Assembly: GCA_030448225.1 (NCBI GenBank)
Contig: JAUJNJ010000006.1
Span: 36,330 to 100,329, forward strand
DNA from: Phycisphaerae bacterium
Lineage (GTDB): Bacteria > Planctomycetota > Phycisphaerae > Tepidisphaerales > Tepidisphaeraceae
Direction of reading: 5' to 3'
Length of the DNA: 64,000 nt
The translations under genes were made by a program, and so were the position numbers. A model generated the notes under the pieces. The model searched no databases. It was not told where the DNA came from and saw only the letters and a list, made by a program, of their open reading frames with translations. Below are positions 21,666 to 31,091 of the stretch, piece after piece; positions within the stretch are counted from its first letter, which is position 1; each line of letters starts with the position of its first letter.

Positions 21666-22445
21666 ATGGAGATCAACCTCGTCGTCGTCAGCCTCGGCAA
21701 CTCCCGCCTCGCGGTCGGCACCTTTCGGTCCGGCGAGTTGAGCAACGTCGTGCGCGTGCCGAACGACGAGTCGGACCGCTGGGCCGACGCGATCCGCACC
21801 GCGTGGGAGCAGGTCGGCGGGCGCGACAACGCCGCCGTCGTCGCGGCGAGCGTGAACCCGCGCCTCGAGTCGACGCTGGAGGAGGCCGTCGGCGACGCGG
21901 CCGACCGGCGGGTGGTGTGGGTCGGGCGCGACCTCGATTTGCCGGTCAAGGTGCTGACCGAGGAGCCGGAAAAGACCGGCGTCGACCGCGTCCTGAACGT
22001 GGCGGCGGCGTACGAGCAGATGGGCAAGGCGTGCGTCGTCGTCGACGCGGGGACGGCCATCACCGTCGACTGCTGCAACGACGCGGGCGAGTTCCTCGGC
22101 GGATCGATCGCGCCGGGCGTCACGCTCATGCTCGAGGCGCTGCACGACGGCACCGCCCAACTGCCCCGCGTCGACGCGTTCGCGCCGCCGGCCGAGCCGT
22201 TCGGCCGCACGACCGAGCAGGCGATCCTCCACGGCGTCTACCACGGCGTACGCGGGATGGTGAAGGAACTCGTCGAAAACTACGCGACGGAGCTGGGCCG
22301 CTGGCCCGACCTCATCGCCACCGGCGGCGACGCCGCCGCGCTGTTCAACGAGTGGGAGATCGTTCACGCGATCGCGCCGGACCTGACGCTCTACGGCATC
22401 GCACTGGCCTACACGAACCACCACCTGAAGCACGACGAAGCGTGA
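21666..22445 (+). CDS. coaX: Type III pantothenate kinase
   Basis: It phosphorylates pantothenate, the first step of coenzyme A synthesis. The 259-residue length is normal. Family motifs are VDAGTAITVDCCNDAGEFLG, GGSIAPGVTLMLEAL, TEQAILHGVYHGV and LIATGGDAAAL. The N-terminal phosphate-binding motif, normally D-x-G-N-T/S, reads SLGNSRLAVG, so the conserved Asp is Ser; this may reduce activity or be compensated. The start at 21666 has no Shine-Dalgarno site but a TATAGT box seven bases upstream. No other CoA gene lies nearby. Confidence 0.9.
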   Translation: MEINLVVVSLGNSRLAVGTFRSGELSNVVRVPNDESDRWADAIRTAWEQVGGRDNAAVVAASVNPRLESTLEEAVGDAADRRVVWVGRDLDLPVKVLTEEPEKTGVDRVLNVAAAYEQMGKACVVVDAGTAITVDCCNDAGEFLGGSIAPGVTLMLEALHDGTAQLPRVDAFAPPAEPFGRTTEQAILHGVYHGVRGMVKELVENYATELGRWPDLIATGGDAAALFNEWEIVHAIAPDLTLYGIALAYTNHHLKHDEA

Positions 22446-22712
22446 CCGGAGGCGGGGCATCCTCGAAGCGCGACCGGTGATGCGTCGGCGGTTCCCGCAG
22501 GGCAATCGCGCGCCGCTCGCTGCGTCGGCATCGGGCGCGTCTTGCCACCCTCCGCGTCGTCATCTCTCATCACGTCCTTTCCCGCGCGGCGCTCGCCCGT
22601 GTCGAGCCTATCAGAATCACCTGCAGCGGGCCCTTTTGGCCTGCGGCGACACGGGCAACGCCGGGCGGTTCGCGTAGGCTTCTCGTGCGATGAGTGCATT
22701 GGTGGAATCGAC

Positions 22713-23774
22713 ATGAGTCAGCCGGGACGTGCCATCCTCCTAACGCCGCCCGGGGCCGCCGCGATCGCGGTCGTCCGATTGTCGGGGCCGGGGGTGGGGG
22801 CGTTCCTCGCTGCGCACTTCCCGGGGAAGTCGCCGACGCCGGGGCGGTGCGTTCACGGGGAACTCGTGGACGGCACGCGGGTGATCGACGATCCGGTCGT
22901 CGTGGCCGGGCCGGATGGTGCGTTCGCCGACCTGAGCATTCACGGCGGGGCGTGGGTCGTTCGATCGACGCTCGACCTCGTCCGCCGGTTCGGATTTGAC
23001 GTCGTGGAGCCGGCATCCGCGCCGCTGGCGGACGACGTGGTTGACGGCGAAGTGGAGATGGAGCGGGAGGTGTTGCGATACCTCCCGCTGGCGAAGACGG
23101 AACTGGCCCTGCGCGTGCTGCTGGTCCAGCCGGAGGCGTGGGCGGACGCGGGAATCGAATCCGGGCGGCACGTGAGCGCCGACGTTTGCCGAGCCATGCT
23201 CGCCGACCGCGCGCTGCACTGGCTGTTGCACCCGCCGCGCGTGGCGATCGTCGGACCGGCGAACGTGGGGAAGTCGACGCTGGCGAACCGGTTGTTCGGG
23301 CAGGAGCGGTCGATCACGGCCGACCTGCCCGGCACGACGCGCGACTGGGTGGGGGAGACGGCCAACCTCGACGGCCTGGCCGTCACGCTCGTCGACACGC
23401 CGGGCCTGCGCGAGACGGCCGACCCGATCGAGCGGGCCGCGATCGACCGGGCGGGCGGCGAGGTCGCCGGGGCCGACCTCATCGTGTTGGTGCTCGACGC
23501 GGCTCGTCCGCTCGAAGCGGCGGAGCGCCACTTGGTTTCGCGGTTTCCCAACGCTGTGCTCGTGGTGAACAAGTCCGACGTGGCGGGCGGGCGGGAACTG
23601 CCCGACGGGATTCGAACAGTGGCGACGACGGGGGCGGGTGTCGACGCGCTACGCGCCGCGATCCGCGGTCGGTTCCAGTGCGAGGCAATCGCGGTCGGTG
23701 CGCCGCGCTGGTGGACGGCGCGGCAGCGAGGAATGCTGGAGAAGATGCTGCGGAACGCGCAGCCCGGGCGTTGA
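22713..23774 (+). CDS. MnmE/TrmE-like GTPase lacking the C-terminal domain
   Basis: The N-terminus matches the tetrahydrofolate-binding domain of MnmE (ILLTPPGAAAIAVVRLSGPG, DLSIHGGAWVVRSTLDLV). The G domain has GPANVGKSTLANRLFG (G1), LPGTTRDWVGETANL (G2), LVDTPGLRET (G3) and VVNKSD (G4). Full MnmE is about 450 residues and ends in helices with a C-x-G-K motif needed for tRNA modification. This protein stops at about 353 residues, right after the G domain, and no C-terminal domain is seen in the next 100 bp in any frame. It may be a paralogue with another role, or truncated. The ATG at 22713 has a weak GGTGGA upstream. Confidence 0.8.
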   Translation: MSQPGRAILLTPPGAAAIAVVRLSGPGVGAFLAAHFPGKSPTPGRCVHGELVDGTRVIDDPVVVAGPDGAFADLSIHGGAWVVRSTLDLVRRFGFDVVEPASAPLADDVVDGEVEMEREVLRYLPLAKTELALRVLLVQPEAWADAGIESGRHVSADVCRAMLADRALHWLLHPPRVAIVGPANVGKSTLANRLFGQERSITADLPGTTRDWVGETANLDGLAVTLVDTPGLRETADPIERAAIDRAGGEVAGADLIVLVLDAARPLEAAERHLVSRFPNAVLVVNKSDVAGGRELPDGIRTVATTGAGVDALRAAIRGRFQCEAIAVGAPRWWTARQRGMLEKMLRNAQPGR

Positions 23775-23870
23775 CCGAGAAGGTGATGCGATCGGGGCTG
23801 TTCGAGGGCGCGGTGATCTCCAACGTTGCGCGACCATTCGCAGCGATCGTCCCCGAAACTGGAGTCGCGA

Positions 23871-23916
23871 AGACGCAAGCGACTCCGGCGCCGCGCGGGG
23901 CGGGTGCCGGAGTCGC
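23871..23916. terminator. Bidirectional hairpin with three mutually complementary arms
   Basis: GCGACTCCGGC (23879-23889) pairs perfectly with GCCGGAGTCGC (23906-23916), and also with GGAGTCGC at 23871-23878. The element lies between the convergent GTPase and rseP genes. There is no T run, so factor-independent termination is uncertain. Confidence 0.6.
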
Positions 23917-23945
23917 TCGATGATCGTGCGGCATCGCCGCGTTCG

Positions 23946-25970
23946 TCAGAACAGGCGCTGGATGTCGTTGAACGTGACGAAGACGAACACGCCGAACAGC
24001 AGGATCAGGCCGGCGAACTGGGCGACCTGTTGCGTCCGCGGGCTCACCGGGCGGCCCTTGATCTTCTCGATGATGAGGAACGTGAAGAGGCCGCCGTCGA
24101 CGATCGGGATCGGCAGGAAGTTCACGACGGCGAGGTTCGCGCTGATCATCGCGAGGAACCAGATCAGCCAGTCGTTGCCGCGGTTGGCGACCTGCGTGCC
24201 GGTGTGGAAGATGCCGATCGGGCCCATGAGGTGGCCAGGGTCGACGTTGCCGTCCACCATCCGCCGAAGCGTGAGGTAGAACTGCAGGATGAAGTCGCGC
24301 GTCTCGGTCGCGCCCCAGCGGGCGGCGGTCACGAGGCTGTCGGTGTGGCGCGTCTCCTTCAACTCGCCCAGGAGCAGGCCGTGCGTGTAGCGGTTAGCGG
24401 CGATCGTGGCGATCTCCTGCTCGGTCAGCGCGAGGTCGACCCTCCGCGTCTCGCCCGCGCGCGTGCGGATCTCGACCGGCGTGCCGCCCGGCTTGGCCGC
24501 CGCTAGGGTGCGGTAGATGTCGTGCCAGTTCCGCACCGGCTGCCCGCCGATCGACACGATCGTCGAGCCGGCCTCGATGTTGGCCCGGGCAGCGGGGGTG
24601 TCGGGCAGGGGCGCGGCGACGATGGGATGCGCGAGGTCGTCGGCAGGGGCGATGCCCAGCCCGCGGCCGCCCGACTCGAGTTTCATGCTCGGCGTCAGCC
24701 CCTCGATCCGCTGCTCCTGCCCGTCGCGCAGCACGGTCATCGAGACCGCCTGCTTCTTGTCCCCGGCGTCAAGGAGCTTCTTGACCAACTCCTCGCGGCT
24801 CATGTTCGCGCTGGTGTCGCCGGCCGTGCCGAACGAGGCGGAGAGGATCACGTCGCCCGGCTTCAGCTTGCCGATCGCGGGCGAGCCCTGCACGAGTTGG
24901 ACGACGCGCGGCAGCGGCGTGAGGCCCGCGAGGTCGAACGCCCGGCGGCCGAACGCCGGCAGGAACTGCGGCGTCACCCGCTCCTGGCGCTCGGCGCCCG
25001 CGCGATCGACGATCGTGAGCATTACCGGCTCGCCGCCCGACCGCTGGAGCGCCTCGTGCAGCACGCGGATGTCGTCGCGGTCGACCGGCGTGTCGTTCAC
25101 GCGCGCGATCACGTCGCCCGGGCGGATCGCCAGGTGCTCGGGCAGCACCCGTGCCTCGATCTGCTTCATCTCCTCGGCGGGGATCTCCTGCTTCGGCACC
25201 GGCGGCCCGGCCAGGGCGGCCGGCGGGGCGACGCCGAGCTGCACGAACCCGCCCGCGGCGGCGTCGGCGCGTGACGGCGTCACCTCGAGCCGCACGACGC
25301 GCTCGGCGCCGTCGACGGTGCGCCGCACCTCCAGCGGCACCGGCGTGCCGTCGTCGGAGAGCGCGACGTTCAGCATCAACTTCGTGAAGTCGTGGATCGG
25401 CTTGCCCTCGTACGTCAGCAGGCGGTCGCCGACCTGGACGCCGGCGCGCTGCGCCGGCGAGCCGGGCACCACCTCACCCACGACCGCCGCCGGCGCGCTG
25501 AACCCGTAGCGGAACAGGGCCATGAACAGCACGGCCGCGAGGATCACGTTCATGATCACGCCGGCCGAGACGACGAGCATGCGGGCGGGGATCGACTTTC
25601 GGTTGTAGCTGCGGGGGTCCTCGCTCTCGGCGTTGGGGTTGAGGTCGTCCTGCCCGAGCATCTTCACGTAGCCGCCGAGCGGGATCCAGTTGAGGCGGTA
25701 CTCGGTCTCGCCGTACTTCGACATGTCGACGCTCGCGTCCCCCTCGGCCGCCGCCTTCTGCAGTTCCTCGTAGCGGCGGCCGCTCGTGCCGACCTGCACG
25801 CCCATCCCCTTGCGGAACGACAGCAGCGCCTGGCCGAACCCGACGGCGAACTGCTCGACGCGGATCCCGACCCACTTGGCCGCCAGGAAGTGCCCCAGCT
25901 CGTGCCAGAAGATCACGAAGCCGAACCCGAACACGAGCAGGACGATGCTAAGGATGTATTGCCAGTTCAT
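23946..25970 (-). CDS. rseP: RseP-like site-2 (M50) membrane metalloprotease with PDZ domains
   Basis: It is an intramembrane zinc protease that in other bacteria cleaves anti-sigma factors and signal peptides. The first helix carries the zinc site HELGH (VIFWHELGHFLAAKWVG, residues about 20-36). After NWIPLGGYVKMLGQDDLNPN and a second helix come several PDZ-like segments (VVPGSPAQRAGVQVGDRLLT, LAIRPGDVIARVNDTPVD, LKPGDVILSA and IEAGSTIVSIGGQPV). The C-terminal membrane part has NLAVVNFLPIPIVDGGLFTF with the third zinc ligand Asp. At 674 residues it is longer than the E. coli protein, mostly through extra PDZ material. It lies 116 bp downstream of dxr, a very common synteny. Confidence 0.93.
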   Translation of the reverse strand: MNWQYILSIVLLVFGFGFVIFWHELGHFLAAKWVGIRVEQFAVGFGQALLSFRKGMGVQVGTSGRRYEELQKAAAEGDASVDMSKYGETEYRLNWIPLGGYVKMLGQDDLNPNAESEDPRSYNRKSIPARMLVVSAGVIMNVILAAVLFMALFRYGFSAPAAVVGEVVPGSPAQRAGVQVGDRLLTYEGKPIHDFTKLMLNVALSDDGTPVPLEVRRTVDGAERVVRLEVTPSRADAAAGGFVQLGVAPPAALAGPPVPKQEIPAEEMKQIEARVLPEHLAIRPGDVIARVNDTPVDRDDIRVLHEALQRSGGEPVMLTIVDRAGAERQERVTPQFLPAFGRRAFDLAGLTPLPRVVQLVQGSPAIGKLKPGDVILSASFGTAGDTSANMSREELVKKLLDAGDKKQAVSMTVLRDGQEQRIEGLTPSMKLESGGRGLGIAPADDLAHPIVAAPLPDTPAARANIEAGSTIVSIGGQPVRNWHDIYRTLAAAKPGGTPVEIRTRAGETRRVDLALTEQEIATIAANRYTHGLLLGELKETRHTDSLVTAARWGATETRDFILQFYLTLRRMVDGNVDPGHLMGPIGIFHTGTQVANRGNDWLIWFLAMISANLAVVNFLPIPIVDGGLFTFLIIEKIKGRPVSPRTQQVAQFAGLILLFGVFVFVTFNDIQRLF

Positions 25971-26086
25971 GCGAATCGGTTCTCACGTTCGGTCGGTCGC
26001 AAGGGGAGCGGGACGAATGCTCTCGAGCCGCGCGCATCCGCGGAGTCCGTCGTCGCCGTCGTCGTCGTTCTTCGCCGCGCCGTGGT

Positions 26087-27250
26087 TCAATGGGCACCCG
26101 ATAGAACAAGTTGTCGGACCCATTCCCGGGCCCAGCGGTCGGCGTCCAGCAGGGCGTCGAGTGTAGGATCTTGCCGGACCCGATGCTCGTCGATTGTAAG
26201 CTCCACGAGCCGCGAAATCTCCCCGAAGCGGATCGCCCCGGCCGTGAAAGCCGTCACGGCGGCCTCGTTGGCGGCGTTGAGCACGGCGCCGGCGGTGCCG
26301 CCGGCGCGGGCCACCTGGTACGCCAGGCGGATCGCCGGGAAGCGGTCGGGGTCCGGCGGCTCGAAGTTCAGCGAGAACGGGCGGGTCAGGTCCAGCCGCT
26401 TGGCCGCGCCGTCGGCGCGCTCGGGGTAGGTCAGCGCGTACTGGATCGGCGTGCGCATGTCGGGCGGCGAGAGCTGCGCGATGACCGACCCGTCGACGAA
26501 CTCGACCATCGAGTGCACGACCGACTCCGGGTGCACGACGATCTCGACCTTCTCCGGCGGCAGGTCGAACAGCCAGCACGCCTCGATCAACTCCAGCGCC
26601 TTGTTGAACATCGTGGCCGAGTCGATGGTGACCTTGCTGCCCATGCGCCACGTCGGGTGGCGCAGCGCGTCGTCGAGCGTGGCGCGCTCCATCTCGTCGC
26701 GCGGGCAGGTGCGGAACGGCCCGCCGCTGGCGGTGAGGATCACCCGGCGGACCTCGGCGAACCGCCCGCAGTGCATCGCCTGGAAGACGGCCGAGTGCTC
26801 GGAGTCGACCGGCAGGACGAGCACGCCCTTGCGCTTGGCCTCGGCGACGAGCAGCGAGCCGGCGACGACGAGCGACTCCTTGTTCGCCAGCGCCAGCGTC
26901 TTGCCCGCCCGCACCGCCGCCAGCGCCGCCGGCAGCCCCGCCGCCCCGACGACCGCCGCCAGCACGACGTCGACGTCGGCCCGCCAGACCATCTCCTCCA
27001 TGCCGATCGGGCCCTCGTACACCTCCGCCCCAAGCTTCCGCAGCGCGTCGGCGAGCCCGGCCGGCGCCGGCGCGTCGGTCAGCGCGACGGCGCTGGGGCG
27101 GTGGCGGGCGACCTGCTCGATCAGCTTGTCGGTCTGCCGGTGTCCGCTAAGCGCGACCGCCCGGTAGGGCGCGCCGAGGCGGTCGATCACGTCCAGCGCG
27201 TTGCACCCGATCGAGCCGGTCGAGCCGAGGATGGCGATGCGGTTGCTCAA
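26087..27250 (-). CDS. dxr: 1-deoxy-D-xylulose 5-phosphate reductoisomerase
   Basis: It makes 2-C-methyl-D-erythritol 4-phosphate in the non-mevalonate isoprenoid pathway, using NADPH and a divalent metal. The 387-residue product has the NADPH fold (RIAILGSTGSIGCNALDVID), LALANKESLVVAGSL, LPVDSEHSAVFQAM (metal site), LTASGGPFRT, HPTWRMGSKVTIDSATMFNK and VVHPESVVHSMVEF. The start codon is TTG at 27250, since SNRIAILG begins there and no ATG or GTG fits. A TATAGT box lies eight bases upstream, suggesting a leaderless or nearly leaderless transcript. It precedes rseP on the same strand. Confidence 0.95.
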   Translation of the reverse strand: MSNRIAILGSTGSIGCNALDVIDRLGAPYRAVALSGHRQTDKLIEQVARHRPSAVALTDAPAPAGLADALRKLGAEVYEGPIGMEEMVWRADVDVVLAAVVGAAGLPAALAAVRAGKTLALANKESLVVAGSLLVAEAKRKGVLVLPVDSEHSAVFQAMHCGRFAEVRRVILTASGGPFRTCPRDEMERATLDDALRHPTWRMGSKVTIDSATMFNKALELIEACWLFDLPPEKVEIVVHPESVVHSMVEFVDGSVIAQLSPPDMRTPIQYALTYPERADGAAKRLDLTRPFSLNFEPPDPDRFPAIRLAYQVARAGGTAGAVLNAANEAAVTAFTAGAIRFGEISRLVELTIDEHRVRQDPTLDALLDADRWAREWVRQLVLSGAH

Positions 27251-27258
27251 GGCGGCCC

Positions 27259-27264
27259 ACTATA
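27259..27264 (-). promoter_or_regulatory. Possible -10 box (TATAGT) of dxr
   Basis: Read on the minus strand, TATAGT lies eight bases before the TTG start of dxr. No ribosome binding site is present between them. Confidence 0.45.
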
Positions 27265-27409
27265 GCCGCCAACGCGCCGTCGCTGTCGGGGGACCGGGCG
27301 GGATGGGAAAGGCAGGCGGGGCGGCCACTTCCGATCAAGCGGCGAAGCGGCGCCACGGGCCACTTGCACGGCCGTGGCCCGCTCGGTCGGGGCGGCTTTG
27401 GAATTCCGC

Positions 27410-28600
27410 TCACACCAACGCCCGCGGGCGGAACCACTTGTCGAGGCTCGGGGCGAGCAGGCCGACGAACAGCAGGGCGAGGTAGGGGCCCATCGCGACC
27501 GACGCGTAGAGCTGGAACACCGCCGTCAGCGCGCCGAAGCAGACGGCGTAGATCGCACGGGCGCGGCGGGCCATCGGGCGGACCGACGGTGACGTGGCCA
27601 GGAAGAACGCGGTGAACAACAGCGGCGACGCCATCACCTCGTAGTTCGCCAGCGTGACCGCCGTCGGCCAGCCGACGTCCGGCTCGCGCATCGCCAGCCA
27701 GCGCCACTGCGGCTCGGCGCCAATCCGCGCCGGGACCGGCAGGACGAGCATCAGCGCGAACGCGACGAACACGCCCAGCAGCGGGATGCGGAAGTCGATC
27801 AGCCCCCGGTAGAGCAGGAACAGCCCCCCGATGATGACGGCGATCGCGCTGGACGTGCCGACCGGTCCGGGCTGCCCGCCGACGATCAGGTCCTCCAGCG
27901 GCGGCATGTGGTCGCGGAGCATCCCGGTCATCCGCAGCAGCCCGCGGGCGGCGTCGGCGTCGCCGCGGGTGTAGGCGGTGAGGCGGTCGCTCGCCGGCTC
28001 GAGCAGCAGCGCGTCGTGGTCGCCGACGCGGGCGCCGTTCACCCACGGCACGGCCCCGGCGGCGCGGCTCTCCACGGGCACGGCGCCGAACAGGTCGCCG
28101 CCCACCACCCGGTGGCGCTGCAGGACGTACCGCGGCGCCAGCGCGACCTGGAACAGCGCCGCCAGCAGCAGCCATGCCACGACGACCGGGTGCACGCGCC
28201 CCGCGCCCATCCCGCCCAGCACCCACAGCGCCACCACGAGCAGCGCGCCCGCCGCCGGCAGGATCGGCCAGACCGCCCACGGCAGCGAGAACGGCCGGAA
28301 CGTCGCCAGGTGGGCCGGCAGCATCAGGCCCAGGAGCGTCGCCAGCCACAGCGCGTGCGACATCCGCAACTGCCGCCCGGCCGCCCCCACGCGCCGCCAC
28401 GCCACCACCGTGATCGCCGCCGACGCCACGACGACCGCCACGACCGCCGGCGCCCGCCACCCGAACAGCAGCGTGCCGCCGGTGAGCGGGAAGACGGCGG
28501 CGGCGAAGTGCATGCGGTGGAACTGCCCGACGCTCGTGCCGCTGTGCAACAGCGGCGACGCGGCGGGCGACCAGGGCGGCAGGGCGGGCGAGGCACTCAT
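27410..28600 (-). CDS. RnfD/NqrB-family membrane protein (NQR2/RnfD type)
   Basis: The 396-residue protein has about nine hydrophobic helices. It carries GPVGTSSAIAVIIGGLFLLY followed by RGLIDFRIPLLGVFVAFALM, which matches the flavin-binding region of RnfD/NqrB, and ANYEVMASPLLFTAFFLATS near the end, also typical. In Rnf/Nqr complexes this subunit carries a covalent FMN and helps pump Na+ or H+. The other five subunits are not adjacent, so this may be a lone homologue. The start at 28600 (SASPALPPWS) fits; an upstream start would add 29 residues. No ribosome binding site is obvious. Confidence 0.78.
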   Translation of the reverse strand: MSASPALPPWSPAASPLLHSGTSVGQFHRMHFAAAVFPLTGGTLLFGWRAPAVVAVVVASAAITVVAWRRVGAAGRQLRMSHALWLATLLGLMLPAHLATFRPFSLPWAVWPILPAAGALLVVALWVLGGMGAGRVHPVVVAWLLLAALFQVALAPRYVLQRHRVVGGDLFGAVPVESRAAGAVPWVNGARVGDHDALLLEPASDRLTAYTRGDADAARGLLRMTGMLRDHMPPLEDLIVGGQPGPVGTSSAIAVIIGGLFLLYRGLIDFRIPLLGVFVAFALMLVLPVPARIGAEPQWRWLAMREPDVGWPTAVTLANYEVMASPLLFTAFFLATSPSVRPMARRARAIYAVCFGALTAVFQLYASVAMGPYLALLFVGLLAPSLDKWFRPRALV

Positions 28601-28777
28601 CGGGTGGGCCAGAGCGTACGGACAGCCGGCGTCGGCGGCAAACGCGGCGGCGACCGCCGCGCGCCGCCGCTGCCGCGGTGGTGCCAACCGGATAATGAGC
28701 GCGCTCGCTCCCGCGGCTCGCTCGCGTGCGGGCGCGGCCCGTCGTTCTCCCGCGGTGGCGAACGGGGGTGACGACGA

Positions 28778-29398
28778 TCAGCCCAAGCCGTCCCGACCGC
28801 CCGATTGACGAGAGCGACCGGCCGAACCTGGCGAGTCGGAAATCCCCGGCTGTGGCGGCTCGTCGTCATCGTCGTCGGCGTCGGCCGCTGCCAGTCGGCG
28901 GCGGGCCCGCCAGGTGATCAACGTCTTCAGGAGCCACAGGACCTGCGTCGACCCGGTCAGCAGGACGAGGAACCAATACGGAACCCCGACGAGTCGCTGC
29001 GTTCGGCGGACCGTTTTATCGGTGAAGACGGCGGGGATCGTCTCGTCGAAACGGTAAAAGAGGAACCCCGTGACCGACGACGGGTACGGGCGGTGGGCCG
29101 GCACCTTCTCCCACGTCCACCCCGTTCGCACCGGGTGCTGCGTTTCCCACGCCCTGCGGGCGGAAATGTCGGCGGCGTCGAGCGGCGGGAAGGTAAGCCG
29201 GCCCCAGCGGATGCTGATGACGCCTCGGTTCGATTCTACCGCGAGTTCGCCAAAGGCCGCGGGTGGGTCGCCCCCGAGGCTGCGGGCGTGGCGGAAGGCG
29301 TCCTCCACGCGGTAGCTTCGGACCCAGAGCAGGACGAGCCCGAGGACGATCGTGAAGACGACGACCGAGCGGATCGCAAGCCGCGTGTTCTGCTTCAC
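28778..29398 (-). CDS. Hypothetical membrane protein
   Basis: The 206-residue product is of unknown function. It has one N-terminal helix (AIRSVVVFTIVLGLVLLWV), a soluble middle part (GVISIRWGRLTFPPLDAADI, then TGWTWEKVPAHRPYPSSV) and a second helix near residue 155 (VPYWFLVLLTGSTQVLWLLK). An acidic, low-complexity tail (ADADDDDDEPPQPG) follows. I place the start at GTG 29398, with GGAGG six bases upstream, rather than at the longer open frame. It lies between the RnfD-like gene and another small membrane protein on the same strand. Confidence 0.7.
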   Translation of the reverse strand: MKQNTRLAIRSVVVFTIVLGLVLLWVRSYRVEDAFRHARSLGGDPPAAFGELAVESNRGVISIRWGRLTFPPLDAADISARRAWETQHPVRTGWTWEKVPAHRPYPSSVTGFLFYRFDETIPAVFTDKTVRRTQRLVGVPYWFLVLLTGSTQVLWLLKTLITWRARRRLAAADADDDDDEPPQPGISDSPGSAGRSRQSGGRDGLG

Positions 29399-29572
29399 GA
29401 CCCGCCTCCCGCCCGCGCGTGCCGCCGCCGCCCCAATGCGCGGCGATTGTGCCCTCATGTACAGTCTAAACCGTGGAAGTCACTTGATAGCCGCGGGCGG
29501 AAGCCCGCCGGTGACTGAACGGAACCGTTCGTTCGCTTCCGCCGCCGGCTATTGAGCGCGGGGGCCGACTCA

Positions 29573-29848
29573 TCACAGCACCAGCGCCACGAGCGCCACG
29601 AGCACTGCGATCGCGCTGAGGAGGATGGCGGCCAAACTCAGGATGCCGCCGGTGACGTGGGGCGAGACCGCCCGCAGCGCGCCGACGAGGCCGCAGAGCA
29701 CGCCGGTGCCGGCGGCGAGGAGGGCGAGGATCTCGTTGCCCCGGAACGCGAGCAGAAAGCTCCCGATCGCCGCCACGATCGCCACGATCGACGCCGTGCT
29801 CCGAACCGGACCCGGCCTGGGGGTTTGTGTGCCGTACTCGAGCACCAT
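29573..29848 (-). CDS. Small three-helix membrane protein
   Basis: The product has 91 residues and no recognised family. Three hydrophobic segments are clear: ASIVAIVAAIGSFLLAF, ILALLAAGTGVLCGLVGAL and GGILSLAAILLSAIAVLVAL. A short cytoplasmic head precedes them. A TATAAC sequence lies ten bases upstream of the ATG and may be its -10 box. It stands alone between the previous gene and galE. Confidence 0.65.
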   Translation of the reverse strand: MVLEYGTQTPRPGPVRSTASIVAIVAAIGSFLLAFRGNEILALLAAGTGVLCGLVGALRAVSPHVTGGILSLAAILLSAIAVLVALVALVL

Positions 29849-29973
29849 GTCGCGGTGGGTTATACGACCGGTGCCGTCGCGCGCACAGGTGCAAAGGAGC
29901 GGTCGTCAAGCGAAGCGGCGGGCGGACGGGTCGCGTCAGTCCGCTCGCTCGCGCGACGCGCGATTCGCCTCGT

Positions 29974-30963
29974 TCACTTCTGCCCGTACCCGCGCGGGTG
30001 GTCCTTAAACCAGTTCCACGCCGAGCAGATGATCGTCTCCGGGTCCTTGTGCTTGGCCTCCCACCCCAGCAGGTTCTTCGCGCGGCTCGGGTCGGCGTAG
30101 AGCGCGATCGCGTCGCCGGCCCGGCGGGGGCCGAACGTCACCGGCACCTTCTTGCGCGTCACCTTCTCGGCCGTCGCGATGATCTCCTTCACGGAGAACC
30201 CGTGCCCGGTGCCGAGGTTGCAGAACGTCGCCGGCCGCTCGTCGAGCCGGGCCGCGGCGGCGATGTGGGCGTCGGCGAGGTCGTCGACGTGGATGTAGTC
30301 GCGCACGTTCGTGCCGTCCTTCGTCGGGTAGTCGGTGCCGAACACCGTGATGCCCGGCCGCACGCCCATGATCGCCTGCAGGACCACCGGGATCAGGTGC
30401 GTCTCGGGGTCGTGGTCCTCGCCGAGCGTGCCGTCCATCGCGCAGCCGCTGGCGTTGAAGCAGTTGCCGCCGCGAACCGGAACGACTTCCACCCCAGCGG
30501 CGTGTCCTGGAGGATCTGCTCGACCTGCAACTTGCTCCGCCCGTACGGGCTGACCGGGGCCTTCTTCTCGTCCTCGGTGATCGGGATCGTGTCCGGGTCG
30601 CCGTACACCGCGCACGTGCTGCTGAACACGAACCGCTCGACGCCCGCCTCCTGCATCGACTGGAGCACGCTGATCGTCGTCGCGACGTTGTTGCGGTAGT
30701 ACTCCAGCGGCTTGTCGACGCTCTCGCCGACGTAGGCGTAGGCGCGGCGAAGTGCATGACGGTGTCGATCCGGTGCTCGCGCGGCGCGCCGACGAGCGTC
30801 GCGCGGTCGTTGAGGTCGGCCGAGACGGCCGGCACCTTCAAGATTTCGACCGCCGCGGTGGCCGCGAGGTTGTCGTAGATGACGGCGCGTGGCCCGCTTC
30901 CTTGAGGCTTTGACCGTGTGCGACCCGATGTACTTCGGCTCCGCCGGCGACCAGAACGTTCAT
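29974..30963 (-). CDS. galE: UDP-glucose 4-epimerase, frameshifted
   Basis: It interconverts UDP-glucose and UDP-galactose with bound NAD (extended SDR fold). The ATG at 30963 has AAGGAG seven bases upstream and begins MNVLVAGGA; the glycine motif is then broken by a shift, after which YIGSHTVK can be read. Other pieces are TVMHFAA, QEAGVERFVFSSTCAVYGDP, VSPYGRSKLQVEQIL (catalytic YxxxK), CFNASGCAMDGTLGEDHD and NVRDYIHVDDLADAH. The C-terminal half (from about 30480 to the stop) is in one frame. At least three indels are present, and they look like sequence errors because every conserved block survives. Confidence 0.9.
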
Positions 30964-31091
30964 GAACGATCTCCTTTCGATCCTTCGACGCGCGGGGCGA
31001 GTATGGGCCGGCCTTTCAAGGCGACAGGCCCAAACCGCGACGCGGCGCGGCCCGTGACGAAGGGACGACGAAGCGGCGACGCCGCGCGTCC

